This document shows positions 12,535 through 21,950 of a DNA stretch of 64,000 nucleotides, one piece after another; the first letter of the stretch is position 1; every line of letters begins with the position of its first letter. The stretch is taken from NCBI RefSeq assembly GCF_018780075.1, contig NZ_JADMKB010000005.1, positions 62,001-126,000 on the forward strand, in the 5' to 3' direction. A model generated the notes under the pieces. The model ran no database searches. It saw nothing but the letters and a program-made list of their open reading frames with translations, and was not told where the DNA came from. The position numbers and the translations under genes are program-made. The stretch is from Hydrogenophaga sp. GTDB taxonomy: Bacteria > Pseudomonadota > Gammaproteobacteria > Burkholderiales > Burkholderiaceae_C.

Positions 12535-13401
12535 TCACGTTGCCGCGCGCGCGTCCACGCCGCGCCAGAACGCCAGCGCTTCGGCATTGAAGCGTTCCGC
12601 GCATTCCACCATGGGCGCATGCCCGCACCGGTCCCACACCTGCACCGACACATCCGGCAGATGTTCTCGCAACACGTCGGCGTGCGCCGCAGGCACGAAG
12701 CGGTCGTCCCGGCCCCAGACCACGAACGTGGGCACGAGCAAATCGGGCAAAGCGGCTTGCAAAGCCTGCACCTGCGGTGCGTCAAACCCGCGCAGGTTCA
12801 CGAAGCTGCGCAGGGTCTTCAGAAAAGCCGCCTGTGCGCCGGGCAGGCGCGCGAGCCGGCATTTGGACGCCACGAGTTCATCGGTCACAAACGCGTCCGG
12901 GTCGGCAAAGGCCTTGCGCCACAGCATGCGTGTGCCCCTCAGGTTGGGCAGCGTGGCGAGTTCGCCCAGCAGCGGCACGGAGGCCAGGCGGAACTCCAGC
13001 AAGGTGGGCCGCTCGGCCATGCCCGCCGGGTCCACCAGCAACATCGACCTCACGCGCTCGGGCGCCTCCCTGGCGCACTCCAGGGCGAGACGGCCACCGA
13101 GCGAATTGCCCGCCAGGTGCGCGTGCTCAACGCCCACGGAGGTCAAAAAATCCAGCGCAAAACGCGCCAGGCGCGGGATGTTGTAGGTCTCGTCCGCCGG
13201 CTTGTCCGTCAACCCCGATCCGAGCAGATCGACCGCGAACACCCGGTGGTGGGCCGCCAGCGCTTCGATGTTGCGCTGCCACTCCAGCACCGAACAGGCG
13301 ATGCCGTGGAGCAGCAGCACAGCGCTTCCCTGCGTCCCCATCTGCCAGAAACGGGTGCGGATGCGGCCGACTTGAACGAACTGGTCTGGGGGTGGAGTCA
13401 T
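12535..13401 (-). CDS. Alpha/beta-fold hydrolase
   Basis: A 288-residue alpha/beta hydrolase of unknown substrate. The oxyanion segment LLLHGIACS, the nucleophile elbow GNSLGG (S100), the acid WGRDDRFVP and the catalytic histidine CGHAPMVE are all present and correctly ordered, so it should be active. The frame extends upstream to 13500, but the ATG at 13401 (MTPPPDQFVQVGRIRTRFW) is the typical start. It lies downstream of the RND permease gene on the same strand with a 105-bp gap. No signal peptide is visible, suggesting a cytosolic enzyme. Confidence 0.87.
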   Translation of the reverse strand: MTPPPDQFVQVGRIRTRFWQMGTQGSAVLLLHGIACSVLEWQRNIEALAAHHRVFAVDLLGSGLTDKPADETYNIPRLARFALDFLTSVGVEHAHLAGNSLGGRLALECAREAPERVRSMLLVDPAGMAERPTLLEFRLASVPLLGELATLPNLRGTRMLWRKAFADPDAFVTDELVASKCRLARLPGAQAAFLKTLRSFVNLRGFDAPQVQALQAALPDLLVPTFVVWGRDDRFVPAAHADVLREHLPDVSVQVWDRCGHAPMVECAERFNAEALAFWRGVDARAAT

Positions 13402-13506
13402 GGTTTGAACGGCCGACAGGAAGATCGCAGCAATCCTGCCGTCCTCACCTGGGCCGGTCAACCTGCGGTGCCAGGTGTACCGTTGTGGCACACCCGACAC
13501 ATCACC

Positions 13507-16500
13507 TCACTTCGCGACCAGCACCTCATGCGGTGCAGTGTGCCCGGTAGCGGCGGGACCATCGGCCGGCAGCACCCGCGAGCCATGCCGGTCACGCGCC
13601 AGCAGCATGTACATCGTCGGCACCACGAAGACCGTGAGCAGCGTGCCCAGGCTCATGCCGCCGACGATCACCCAGCCGATCTGCTGCCGGCTCTCGGCAC
13701 CCGCGCCGGTGGCGAGGGCCAATGGCATGGCGCCCAGCACCATGGCACCGGTGGTCATCATGATCGGGCGCAGGCGCAGCGCGGCCGCCTGCTTGACCGC
13801 TTCCAGCTTGTCCAGGCCCTGCTCACGAAGCTGGTTGGAAAACTCGACGATCAGGATGCCGTGTTTGGTGATCAAGCCCACCAGGGTGATCAAGCCGATC
13901 TGACTGAACACGTTGAGCGTGCCGCCACTGAACTTGAGCGCCAGCAGCGCGCCGAGCATCGACAGCGGCACGCTGAGCATGATGATCAGCGGATCGACAA
14001 AACTCTCGAACTGCGCCGCCAGCACCAGGTAGATGAACAGCAGCGAGAGCGCGAACACTATGGCCAGCGACCCCGACGAATTCTTGAACTCACGGCTCTG
14101 GCCGTTGAGGTCGGTGGTGTAACCCGCGGGCATGATCTCGGTGGCAATGCCGTCCATGACCTTGAGCGCGTCGCCCAGGGCCAGCTCGGGTGAGAGGTTG
14201 GCCGTGATGGACGCGCTGCGGCGCTGGCCGAAGTGGTTCAGCTCGCGCGGCACCACGACCTCGCGCAGGGTCACCAGCGAGGCCAGCGGGATCATGGCCT
14301 CGCCCCGGCCGCGCACGAACAGACCATCGATGTCTTCGGGCGCACTGCGGTCGCCCGAGACGGTCTGGACCACCACGTCGTATTGCTCGCCGTCGCGCTT
14401 GTAGCGCGTCACGACCCGGCCACCCAGCATGGTCTCGACCGTGCGCGCGATCACATCCACGTTCACGCCCATGTCGGCGGCCCGCTCGCGGTCCACGTCC
14501 ATGCGGATTTCGGGTTTGTTCAGGCGCAGGTCGGTGTCCACCTGCAAGAAGCCGGCGTGCTTGGCGAGTTCGTCCTGGAACTGACGCACCACGCGCGAGA
14601 GGTTCTGGTAGCTGTCGGACGTGACGATCACGTAGTTGATCGGGCGCTCTCGAAAGCCCTGGCCGAGCGATGGGGGTGTGATCGGGATCGCGCTGATGCC
14701 AGGCAGGCTGGCGAAACGCGGCGCGAGCTCGCGGGCGATCTCCTGCGTCGTGCGGCTGCGCTCTTCCCACGGGGTGGCGCGCAGGAACACGCTGCCCTGG
14801 GCCACGGTGGGGTTGCCGATGTTGGAAAAGATGCGGTCGAACTCGGGGTAGTCCTGGCCGATGCGCTCGATGGCCTCGGCGTAACGCCGGGTGTAGGCCA
14901 ATGTGGCACCGTCCGGGCCGTTGATGTTGGCGAGGATCACGCCACGGTCCTCCAGCGGCGACAGTTCCTGCTTGGTGGACTGCAGCAGCAACCAGCTGCC
15001 CACCGCACTCGCCACCATCACGGCCACCACCGCCCAGCGCGCGCCCAGCGCCAGCGACAGGACCCGGCTGTAGCCATTGGTAATGCCGACCAGGACACGC
15101 TCCATGAACCCGTCAAACCGTCCCGGATTCGGGTTGTGACGCAGCAGCCGCGACGACAGCATGGGTGACAGCGTGAGCGCGACAAAGCCCGACACCACCA
15201 CCGCGCCGGCCAGCGCCAGCGCAAACTCGGCGAACAGCCGCCCGGTGCGCCCCGGCGTGAACGCCAGCGGGGCGTACACGGCCGCGAGCGTCAAGGTCAT
15301 GGCCACCACCGCAAACCCGATTTCCCGGGCGCCTTTGATCGCCGCATCGAACGGTTTCATGCCCTCCTCGATGTGGCGGTAGATGTTCTCCAGCACCACG
15401 ATGGAGTCGTCCACCACCAGGCCGATGGCGAGCACCAGGGCCAGCAGGGTGAGCGTGTTGATCGAGAAACCGAAGAGCCCCATGAGCGCGAAAGCGCCGA
15501 TCAGGCTGACCGGAATGGTCACCAGCGGGATGATGGACGCGCGCAGCGTGCGCAGAAACACGAAGATCACCAGTGCCACCAGCACCACCGCTTCGGCGAT
15601 GGTCGTGTACACGGCCTTGATCGAGCGGTCGATGAACACCGAGTTGTCGTTGGCGATGTCCACCGTCACGCCCGGCGGCAGGTCGGTCTTGACCTTCTCC
15701 AGCAACTGGCGCACACCGGCCGAGAGTTCCAGCGGGTTGGCCGTGGCCTGGCGGATCACGCCCAGCGACACCGAATCGCGGCCGTTGAGCCGCACCGAGG
15801 TGCGTTCGTCCTGCGGGCCCTGCACCACCCGCGCCACATCGCCCAGCCGGATCGACTGGCCGTTGACGGTGCGCAGCGTGACCTCGCGGAACTGGTCGGG
15901 CGTCTGCAGATCGGTCGCCGCCGTCACGTTGAATTCGCGCAGCGAGCTCTCGATGCGACCGGCGGGCACCTCAAGGTTGGAGCGGCGCAAGGCGTCTTCC
16001 ACGTCCTGCACCGTGAGCCGGTAAGCGGCCAGGCGGTCGGGGTCGATCCAGATGCGCATCGAGTACTTGCGCTCGCCGTACACCCGCACGTCGGCCGCGC
16101 CGGGCGCGGTCTGCAGCACCGGCTTGGCCAGCCGGTTGGCGAAATCGGACAGCTGCAGGGCGCTGTGGGTGTCGGAACTGAGCGCCAGCCAGATCACCGG
16201 AAAGGCATCGGCCTCGACCTTGGCGATCACCGGCTCATCGATGCCCTGGGGCAGGCGCTGTCGCACACGGCTGACCTTGTCGCGCACGTCGGCCGCGGCC
16301 GAGTCGGGATCGCGCTCCAGCTTGAAGCGCACCGTGATGTTGCTCTGCTCCTGCCGGCTGGTGGAGGTGATCAGGTCCACACCTTCGATGCCCGCCAGCG
16401 AATCTTCCAGCGTCTTGGTGATCTGGGACTCCATCACCTCGCTGGACGCGCCCACAAAACGCGTCTGCACCGAGACCGTGGGCTCGTCGATCTTGGGGTA

Positions 16501-16608
16501 CTCGCGCACCGTGAGCGCGTTGAAGGCCACCGCACCCACCAGCAGGATGAGCATGGACAGCACCGACGCAAACACCGGGCGGCGGATGGAGATTTCGGGC
16601 AGTTGCAT
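13507..16608 (-). CDS. RND-family (HAE1-type) efflux permease
   Basis: A 1033-residue inner-membrane drug/proton antiporter. The start MQLPEISIRRPVFASVLSML is typical of HAE1-type pumps. The duplicated twelve-helix layout is visible, with large periplasmic loops after helices 1 and 7. Helix 4 contains the proton-relay aspartate pair in GLVVDDSIVVLENIYRH. The gene follows its membrane-fusion partner by 17 bases, indicating one operon. No outer-membrane channel gene or regulator is adjacent, so it probably uses a TolC-like protein encoded elsewhere. Substrates cannot be predicted. Confidence 0.94.
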   Translation of the reverse strand: MQLPEISIRRPVFASVLSMLILLVGAVAFNALTVREYPKIDEPTVSVQTRFVGASSEVMESQITKTLEDSLAGIEGVDLITSTSRQEQSNITVRFKLERDPDSAAADVRDKVSRVRQRLPQGIDEPVIAKVEADAFPVIWLALSSDTHSALQLSDFANRLAKPVLQTAPGAADVRVYGERKYSMRIWIDPDRLAAYRLTVQDVEDALRRSNLEVPAGRIESSLREFNVTAATDLQTPDQFREVTLRTVNGQSIRLGDVARVVQGPQDERTSVRLNGRDSVSLGVIRQATANPLELSAGVRQLLEKVKTDLPPGVTVDIANDNSVFIDRSIKAVYTTIAEAVVLVALVIFVFLRTLRASIIPLVTIPVSLIGAFALMGLFGFSINTLTLLALVLAIGLVVDDSIVVLENIYRHIEEGMKPFDAAIKGAREIGFAVVAMTLTLAAVYAPLAFTPGRTGRLFAEFALALAGAVVVSGFVALTLSPMLSSRLLRHNPNPGRFDGFMERVLVGITNGYSRVLSLALGARWAVVAVMVASAVGSWLLLQSTKQELSPLEDRGVILANINGPDGATLAYTRRYAEAIERIGQDYPEFDRIFSNIGNPTVAQGSVFLRATPWEERSRTTQEIARELAPRFASLPGISAIPITPPSLGQGFRERPINYVIVTSDSYQNLSRVVRQFQDELAKHAGFLQVDTDLRLNKPEIRMDVDRERAADMGVNVDVIARTVETMLGGRVVTRYKRDGEQYDVVVQTVSGDRSAPEDIDGLFVRGRGEAMIPLASLVTLREVVVPRELNHFGQRRSASITANLSPELALGDALKVMDGIATEIMPAGYTTDLNGQSREFKNSSGSLAIVFALSLLFIYLVLAAQFESFVDPLIIMLSVPLSMLGALLALKFSGGTLNVFSQIGLITLVGLITKHGILIVEFSNQLREQGLDKLEAVKQAAALRLRPIMMTTGAMVLGAMPLALATGAGAESRQQIGWVIVGGMSLGTLLTVFVVPTMYMLLARDRHGSRVLPADGPAATGHTAPHEVLVAK

Positions 16609-16625
16609 GGAAGGTCTCCTGACAA

Positions 16626-17927
16626 TCAGCCAGCGCTCTTCGCAGCGGGCGCGGCACCAGGCGTTTCAACCGCGGCGGGCGCGCCGGGCTGCGGGGAGGC
16701 CCCCGGCTTGGCGCCACCGGGCTGGCCGCCGCCGGGGCGGCTCATGTCCACCACGCGGACCGGCGTGCCGTCTTTCTGAAGGCGCTGCTGACCGGCCACC
16801 ACCACCGTATCACCGACCGACAGGCCGGACATCACCTGCACCTGCGGGCCGCGCCGAACGCCGAGCTGAACCTCGGTGCGGCGCGACACACGCTTCTTCG
16901 CGTCGCCCTCGCCTTCGTCCTCCAGACGGAACACGAACTGCTTGCCCGCCTGCGGCACGATGGCCTCTTCAGGCACCACCAGCGCCGCGTCATTGACCGA
17001 GAAGATCGTGGTCACCCGGGCGAACATGCCGGGGCGCAGCTCACCCTTCGGCGACGGCGGCAGCGTCGCGCGAACCGACACCGAGCGCCCGTTGGCATCG
17101 AGCAATGGATCCACCGCCTGCACGCGCGCGCTGAAATTCTGGCCCGGCAGGGCATCGAGCCGCACCTGCACCACCTGGCCCGCGGCGATGCGGGTCTGGT
17201 AACGCTCGGGCAACCTGAAGTCAACCGTGAGCGCGGACGTGTCTTCCAGGTTCACCAGATCGGCCCCGTCTTTCACGTAGTCGCCCAGGTTCACGCTGCG
17301 AAGCCCGAGAGTGCCGTCAAACGGTGCCGTGATGCGCATGCGCGCGAGCCGGGCCTGGGCGAGGGCCACCTGCGCTTCTGCGACCTGCAGACTGGCCTGG
17401 CTTTCATCGAGCACGCGCCGGGCCACGAAGTTCTCGGCAACGAGTTCCTGGTTGCGTTTGAGGTTGGCGCGGGCGATGGAGAGCTGCGCCTGCGCCTGGC
17501 TGAGTTCGGCGCGCTGAAGGGTGTCGTCGAACTGCACCAGCAGCTGGCCTTTGCGCACCCTGGCACCATCGGCGAACGCGACCTTTGCCACCCGTCCGCT
17601 CACCTCGGGCCGCAGCGTCACGCTCTGGCGGGAGCGCAATGTGCCCACCGCCTCCGCATCGTCCTGCAGGCGCATGGTGCCCACCTTCACCACCTCGACC
17701 CCGGGCATGCCGCCACCACCGGCTCCGCCCTGCCCCCCTCCTGGCGCACCACCGGCCGGATGGCCCGGTCCGGCGACCGCGCCCCCGGCCGGGGCTGCAC
17801 CAGGCGAGCCAGCGGCCGCGCCGGTCGCGGATCGGGTGGGCGCTTTGTTCTGGAACCACCACGCGCCGGTCGACGCCAGCGCCAAACCACCGACAGCGAC
17901 CCAGACGTAGAACTTCTTGTTTGCCAT
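16626..17927 (-). CDS. RND efflux periplasmic adaptor (membrane-fusion protein)
   Basis: A 433-residue adaptor linking the RND permease to an outer-membrane channel. An N-terminal membrane anchor (FYVWVAVGGLALASTGAWW) is followed by a low-complexity Gly/Pro/Ala linker of about 40 residues. Next come the lipoyl half-motif LRPEVSGRVAKVAFADGARV, the coiled-coil hairpin (LSQAQAQLSIARANLKRNQE) and the second lipoyl half APFDGTLGLRSVNLGDYVKDG. The C-terminus is again Pro/Gly/Ala-rich. A TTG two codons upstream is possible, but the ATG at 17927 is preferred. The long glycine-rich linker just after the anchor is unusual for the family. Confidence 0.93.
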   Translation of the reverse strand: MANKKFYVWVAVGGLALASTGAWWFQNKAPTRSATGAAAGSPGAAPAGGAVAGPGHPAGGAPGGGQGGAGGGGMPGVEVVKVGTMRLQDDAEAVGTLRSRQSVTLRPEVSGRVAKVAFADGARVRKGQLLVQFDDTLQRAELSQAQAQLSIARANLKRNQELVAENFVARRVLDESQASLQVAEAQVALAQARLARMRITAPFDGTLGLRSVNLGDYVKDGADLVNLEDTSALTVDFRLPERYQTRIAAGQVVQVRLDALPGQNFSARVQAVDPLLDANGRSVSVRATLPPSPKGELRPGMFARVTTIFSVNDAALVVPEEAIVPQAGKQFVFRLEDEGEGDAKKRVSRRTEVQLGVRRGPQVQVMSGLSVGDTVVVAGQQRLQKDGTPVRVVDMSRPGGGQPGGAKPGASPQPGAPAAVETPGAAPAAKSAG

Positions 17928-18074
17928 GTGCAAGAACCTGGAGATGAAACGCGGAGGGGTTCACCAGCGGCAGACCCCGGAAAAGTGACAAAAAGCAATG
18001 TAGCAGTGCTTGAGCCACAGGCACGCCCACAAGTTCAATACCCGCTTGATGCCCGCGTCACGCGGGCCGGTCCG

Positions 18075-18509
18075 TCAGCCGGGCACGCCCCGGTTGGCCA
18101 GCGCGTCGGCGCGCTCGTTGCCGGGGTCACCGGCGTGGCCCTTGACCCAATGCCACTCGATGTGGTGCACGCCGTCGTGCGCCAGCGCGTCGAGCTTTTG
18201 CCACAGGTCGGCGTTCTTCACGGGCTCCTTGGCCGCGGTCTTCCAGCCCTTGGTCTTCCAGCCGTGGATCCACTCGGTGATGCCCTTGCGCACGTACTGG
18301 CTGTCGAGGTACACCGACACCTTGCATGGCCGCTTGAGCGCGGCCAGACCCTCGATCACGGCGGTCAGCTCCATGCGGTTGTTGGTGGTTTCTCGCTCAC
18401 CGCCCCAGAGTTCCTTTTCATGCCCGCCGGCCTTGAGGAACACGCCCCAGCCGCCCGGGCCAGGATTGCCTTTGCAGGCGCCGTCGGTGTACATCACCAC
18501 ATGGTTCAA
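18075..18509 (-). CDS. rnhA: Ribonuclease HI
   Basis: Cleaves the RNA strand of RNA-DNA hybrids. The 144-residue product carries the catalytic carboxylates in order: D9 ([14 protein letters not shown]), E47 (NNRMEL), D69 (YLDSQYV), and the C-terminal [16 protein letters not shown] with the flexible-loop histidine and last aspartate. The TTG at 18509 is chosen because GGAG lies 8 bases upstream and it gives [10 protein letters not shown]; an in-frame ATG lies five codons further on. It is downstream of the methyltransferase gene, whose stop overlaps the region just upstream of this start. Cluster order matches the enterobacterial gloB-yafS-rnhA neighbourhood. Confidence 0.95.
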   Translation of the reverse strand: MNHVVMYTDGACKGNPGPGGWGVFLKAGGHEKELWGGERETTNNRMELTAVIEGLAALKRPCKVSVYLDSQYVRKGITEWIHGWKTKGWKTAAKEPVKNADLWQKLDALAHDGVHHIEWHWVKGHAGDPGNERADALANRGVPG

Positions 18510-18535
18510 AAGAGGGTCTCCAGGAGGAAAAAAAG

Positions 18536-19354
18536 TCAGTGGCGGTTGGCGACCGACGCCGGCGCCGCCATCACCGTGCGGCGCGGGCGCCAGGCCGGCC
18601 CGAGCAGGCGCACGCCGCGCACCCGCTTGACCGCCACCACAAAATAGACGGCGCCAAAGATGGGCCACCAGCGGGGGCCGGCACGGTCCATCCAGGCCAT
18701 GCGCTGCAGCCACTTGTCGCTGCGAACCGCTGGCCTGTAGCAGCCGAAGCGCTCCGACTCTACTTCAAAACTCAGCAGCCGCAGCCAGTCGCGCAAACGC
18801 CCCGGCCCGATGAAGTCACCGGCTTCCGGCAGGTACAGACGGGACACGCCCCATGCCGAGAGGCCCATGCGGTCGGCCAGCCGGCCACGGCTTTGTCGCA
18901 GGCCCCAGAGGCTGTTGGGATTGAACCCGGAAATCACCACCCGGCCTTCGGGCACGAGCACCCGCTCCACCTCGCGCAACACATGGTGGGGGTCGGCACT
19001 CAACTCCAGCGTGTGGGGCAGCACGACCAGGTCGATGCTGGCTTCCGGGAAGGGCAGCGCGGCGGCGTTGGTGACCAGGGCCACACGCGGCGATCCGTTC
19101 GATGGGGAGAGCGGGTCTTCATCGCCGCTCGCCCCGAGCGCCGTATCGCCCATGAACTCCTCGGGCAGCGCCAGCCAGCGGTGGGGCATGCGGTTGGCCT
19201 CCAGCGTGTGCAGTTCGGACAGCCCCAGCTGCAAGGCGTTGTACCCAAACAGGTTGGCCACCGCGAGATCAAACTGAGCCTGTTCCCAGGCCAGAAGATA
19301 CCCACCTGGAGCGGTCTGAAACCAGTCGGTCAAACTTATAATCGGAGGGTTCAT
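18536..19354 (-). CDS. Class I SAM-dependent methyltransferase (YafS-like)
   Basis: A 272-residue protein with a Methyltransf_11-type domain. The SAM-proximal segments are [20 protein letters not shown] and [21 protein letters not shown] short hydrophobic aromatic stretch near the C-terminus ([17 protein letters not shown]) is seen in this group. The glycine-rich motif I is weak here; [15 protein letters not shown] replaces it, as is common in YafS-like proteins. It lies between rnhA and divergent gloB, the same partners as E. coli yafS. The methylated substrate is unknown. Confidence 0.8.
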   Translation of the reverse strand: MNPPIISLTDWFQTAPGGYLLAWEQAQFDLAVANLFGYNALQLGLSELHTLEANRMPHRWLALPEEFMGDTALGASGDEDPLSPSNGSPRVALVTNAAALPFPEASIDLVVLPHTLELSADPHHVLREVERVLVPEGRVVISGFNPNSLWGLRQSRGRLADRMGLSAWGVSRLYLPEAGDFIGPGRLRDWLRLLSFEVESERFGCYRPAVRSDKWLQRMAWMDRAGPRWWPIFGAVYFVVAVKRVRGVRLLGPAWRPRRTVMAAPASVANRH

Positions 19355-19443
19355 GTGGGGTGTTGCAACGTCGGTCTGGCAGAGGTCGCCGCCCTCGGCC
19401 CCGGTCCAGATACTCTACACGCCCGCTCCCCGGGTTCCGCGCC

Positions 19444-20217
19444 ATGACCTTGTTTCCTGTCCCGGCCTTCAGCGACAACTACATCTGGGTCTTGCACGAC
19501 GGTCAACGTGCCTTGGTGGTCGATCCGGGTGAGGCCAGCGGCGTGATGGCCTGGCTGGCCCAGCACCGGCTCACGCTCGACACCATCCTCATCACCCACC
19601 ACCATGCCGACCATGTGGGCGGCGTGGCTGCCTTGCGCGACGCCACGGGCGCTCGCGTGATCGGACCGGCCCATGAACCCATGCCCGAACCGCTTGAACG
19701 CGTGGGTGCCGGTGAGGTGGTGAAGGCGCTGGGCCTGAACTTCGAGGTGATCGAGGTGCCCGGTCACACATCGGGCCACATCGCCTACTTTTGCGCCGAG
19801 GTGGACGGTGCGCCCCTGCTGTTCTGTGGCGACACCCTGTTCTCTGCGGGCTGTGGCCGCCTCTTCGAAGGCACGCCGGCCCAGATGCTGGATTCATTGA
19901 GCCGGCTTGCTGCCCTGCCCGGCACCACCCGCGTCTGCTGCACACACGAATACACGCTGTCCAACCTGCGCTTTGCCCGCGCGGTGGAGCCGGGCAACGC
20001 GGAGTTGAGCGCCTACGCGGAGCGCTGCCAACGGTTGCGCGAGCGGAACCTTCCCACGCTCCCCAGCTCCATCGAACTGGAAAAGCAGATCAACCCTTTC
20101 TTGCGCGCCCATGTGCCAGCCGTCGAGCAGTCCGCCCGCGCGCACGATCCCCATTCATCCCCTGGTCCGTTGGGCGTGTTCACCGCGCTGCGCGCCTGGA
20201 AAAACACCTACCAGTGA
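19444..20217 (+). CDS. gloB: Hydroxyacylglutathione hydrolase (glyoxalase II)
   Basis: Hydrolyses S-lactoylglutathione to lactate and glutathione, completing methylglyoxal detoxification. It has 257 residues and the dinuclear metal motif THHHADH at 51-57. Further ligands are in VPGHTSGHIAYF and FCGDTLFSAGCGR, and CCTHEYTLSNLRF and the substrate-binding C-terminal KQINPFLR follow. The ATG at 19444 gives MTLFPVPAFSDNYIW, the usual family start; upstream in-frame codons are Arg-rich and rejected. It is followed 5 bases later by mltD, as in enterobacteria, where these two genes are also neighbours. Confidence 0.96.
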   Translation: MTLFPVPAFSDNYIWVLHDGQRALVVDPGEASGVMAWLAQHRLTLDTILITHHHADHVGGVAALRDATGARVIGPAHEPMPEPLERVGAGEVVKALGLNFEVIEVPGHTSGHIAYFCAEVDGAPLLFCGDTLFSAGCGRLFEGTPAQMLDSLSRLAALPGTTRVCCTHEYTLSNLRFARAVEPGNAELSAYAERCQRLRERNLPTLPSSIELEKQINPFLRAHVPAVEQSARAHDPHSSPGPLGVFTALRAWKNTYQ

Positions 20218-20222
20218 GTCCC

Positions 20223-21911
20223 ATGACCTCTTTCACACCCCGCACGGACGGCATCGTGCCTCCCCGCCAGAGACTCAAGCTGGCCGTGCTTGGCCTGGCC
20301 CTGCTGCTGGGTGCCTGCGCCAGCGCGCCGCCACCACACCCGACGGCGCCGGTGACCACCGCCCGCCCGGCGTCACCGCCCCCCGCTCCCTCGGTGCGGG
20401 CGCCGAGCGCGGACCTGCCCGCTCACGCCCCGCTGAGCGACATCGCGCTGGCATCGGCCACGCCGCCGCCGGTCGTGATGCTGTCCGCGCCGACCGACAT
20501 CTGGGACCGCATCCGCCGGGGCCTGGCCATGTCCGATCTGGACAACGACATGGTGCGCGACCGCGAGCAGTGGTACGCCAGCCGGCCGGACTACATCCAG
20601 CGCATGACCGAGCGCTCCAGCCGCTACCTGTTTCACATCGTCGAAGAGATCGAGCGCCGCAATCTGCCGATGGAGCTGGCGCTGCTGCCCTTCATCGAAA
20701 GCGCCTTCAACCCGCAGGCCGTGTCCAGCGCACGTGCGGCCGGCATGTGGCAGTTCATGCCCGCCACCGGCCAGTCGTTCGACCTGAAGCAGAACGTGTT
20801 CCGCGACGACCGCCGCGACGTGCTGGCCTCCACCCGCGCAGCACTCGACTACCTGGAGCAGCTTCACGCGCGCTTTGGCGACTGGCACCTCGCGCTCGCG
20901 GCCTACAACTGGGGCCAGGGCAACGTCAACAAGGCCATCACGCGCAATCAGCGAGCGGGCCTGCCAGCCACCTACAACGACATCAACATGCCGCTGGAAA
21001 CGCGCATGTACGTGCCCAAGCTGCAGGCGGTGGAAAACATCGTCGCGCGCCCGGAAGCATTCAGCGCCCAGCTGCCCCTGATCGGCAACCACCCGTTTTT
21101 CGACACCGTGACGCTGGAACGCGACATGGACGTGACGCTGATCGCAGGCATGGCCGGCATCAGCGAAAAAGACTTCCGCTCGCTCAACCCCTCGATCAAG
21201 CAGCCCCTCGTGATGGCCGCGGGCACGCCCAACATCCTGCTGCCCTGGGACAACGCCAAGGTGTTCGAGGACAAGCTCAAGGGGTACCGGGGCCAGCTCG
21301 CGAGCTGGACCGCCTGGGTCGCACCGACCACCATGAGCGTGGCCGAGGTGGCAGACCGGGTGGGCATGAGCGAGTCGGAATTGCGCGAGGTCAACAACAT
21401 CCCGCCGCGCATGAAGGTGCGTGCCGGCTCCAGCCTGCTGGTGCCTCGCAGTGGACAGCGCAACAACGACGTGAGCGAGTTTGTGGCCGACAACGCGCAA
21501 CTCAGTCTGGCACCCGACATCATTCTCAAGCGCTCGACCGTGCGCGCCCGCAAAGGTGACAACCTGGCGCGCCTGGCGCAGCGCTATGGGGTGAGCGCCG
21601 CGAGCGCGGCCGGATGGAACCGCATGTCGGTCAATGAGCGGTTGAAGACCGGTCAGCGCATCACCTTGATGCTGCCGCGCTCGGTCAAGCTGGCCAGCGG
21701 TTCGGCACCATCGCGCAAGAGCGCCGCTGTCTCCGTACGCAAGAAGGGACGCGAGGGCAAGGCCACGGCGCGGGCGGAAAAACGCGCGGGCAAGCCCGTC
21801 AAGCAAGCCCAACGAGAAAAGCCCGTTCGGCAAAGCCAGGCAAAAAGCAAGCGCGCCGGGGTCAAGGTCGCTGCCGAAGGCAAGAACGGCCGCAAGGCGC
21901 GCAAGAACTGA
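20223..21911 (+). CDS. mltD: Membrane-bound lytic murein transglycosylase D with LysM domains
   Basis: A 562-residue lipoprotein that cleaves peptidoglycan glycan strands to 1,6-anhydro ends. The N-terminus has a lipoprotein signal (LAVLGLALLLGACASAPPP, lipobox LGAC). A Pro/Ala-rich linker precedes the SLT domain, whose catalytic glutamate lies in PFIESAFNPQAVSSARAAGM and is followed by WQFMPATG. Two LysM-type repeats follow (around TMSVAEVADRVGMSESELRE and VRARKGDNLARLAQRYGVSA). The last about 65 residues are a strongly basic Lys/Arg/Ala tail not typical of E. coli MltD. It is 5 bases behind gloB. Confidence 0.92.
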   Translation: MTSFTPRTDGIVPPRQRLKLAVLGLALLLGACASAPPPHPTAPVTTARPASPPPAPSVRAPSADLPAHAPLSDIALASATPPPVVMLSAPTDIWDRIRRGLAMSDLDNDMVRDREQWYASRPDYIQRMTERSSRYLFHIVEEIERRNLPMELALLPFIESAFNPQAVSSARAAGMWQFMPATGQSFDLKQNVFRDDRRDVLASTRAALDYLEQLHARFGDWHLALAAYNWGQGNVNKAITRNQRAGLPATYNDINMPLETRMYVPKLQAVENIVARPEAFSAQLPLIGNHPFFDTVTLERDMDVTLIAGMAGISEKDFRSLNPSIKQPLVMAAGTPNILLPWDNAKVFEDKLKGYRGQLASWTAWVAPTTMSVAEVADRVGMSESELREVNNIPPRMKVRAGSSLLVPRSGQRNNDVSEFVADNAQLSLAPDIILKRSTVRARKGDNLARLAQRYGVSAASAAGWNRMSVNERLKTGQRITLMLPRSVKLASGSAPSRKSAAVSVRKKGREGKATARAEKRAGKPVKQAQREKPVRQSQAKSKRAGVKVAAEGKNGRKARKN

Positions 21912-21950
21912 AGAACGCCCTCTCAGGCCGGTCGGGGTGCCCGCAAGGCC

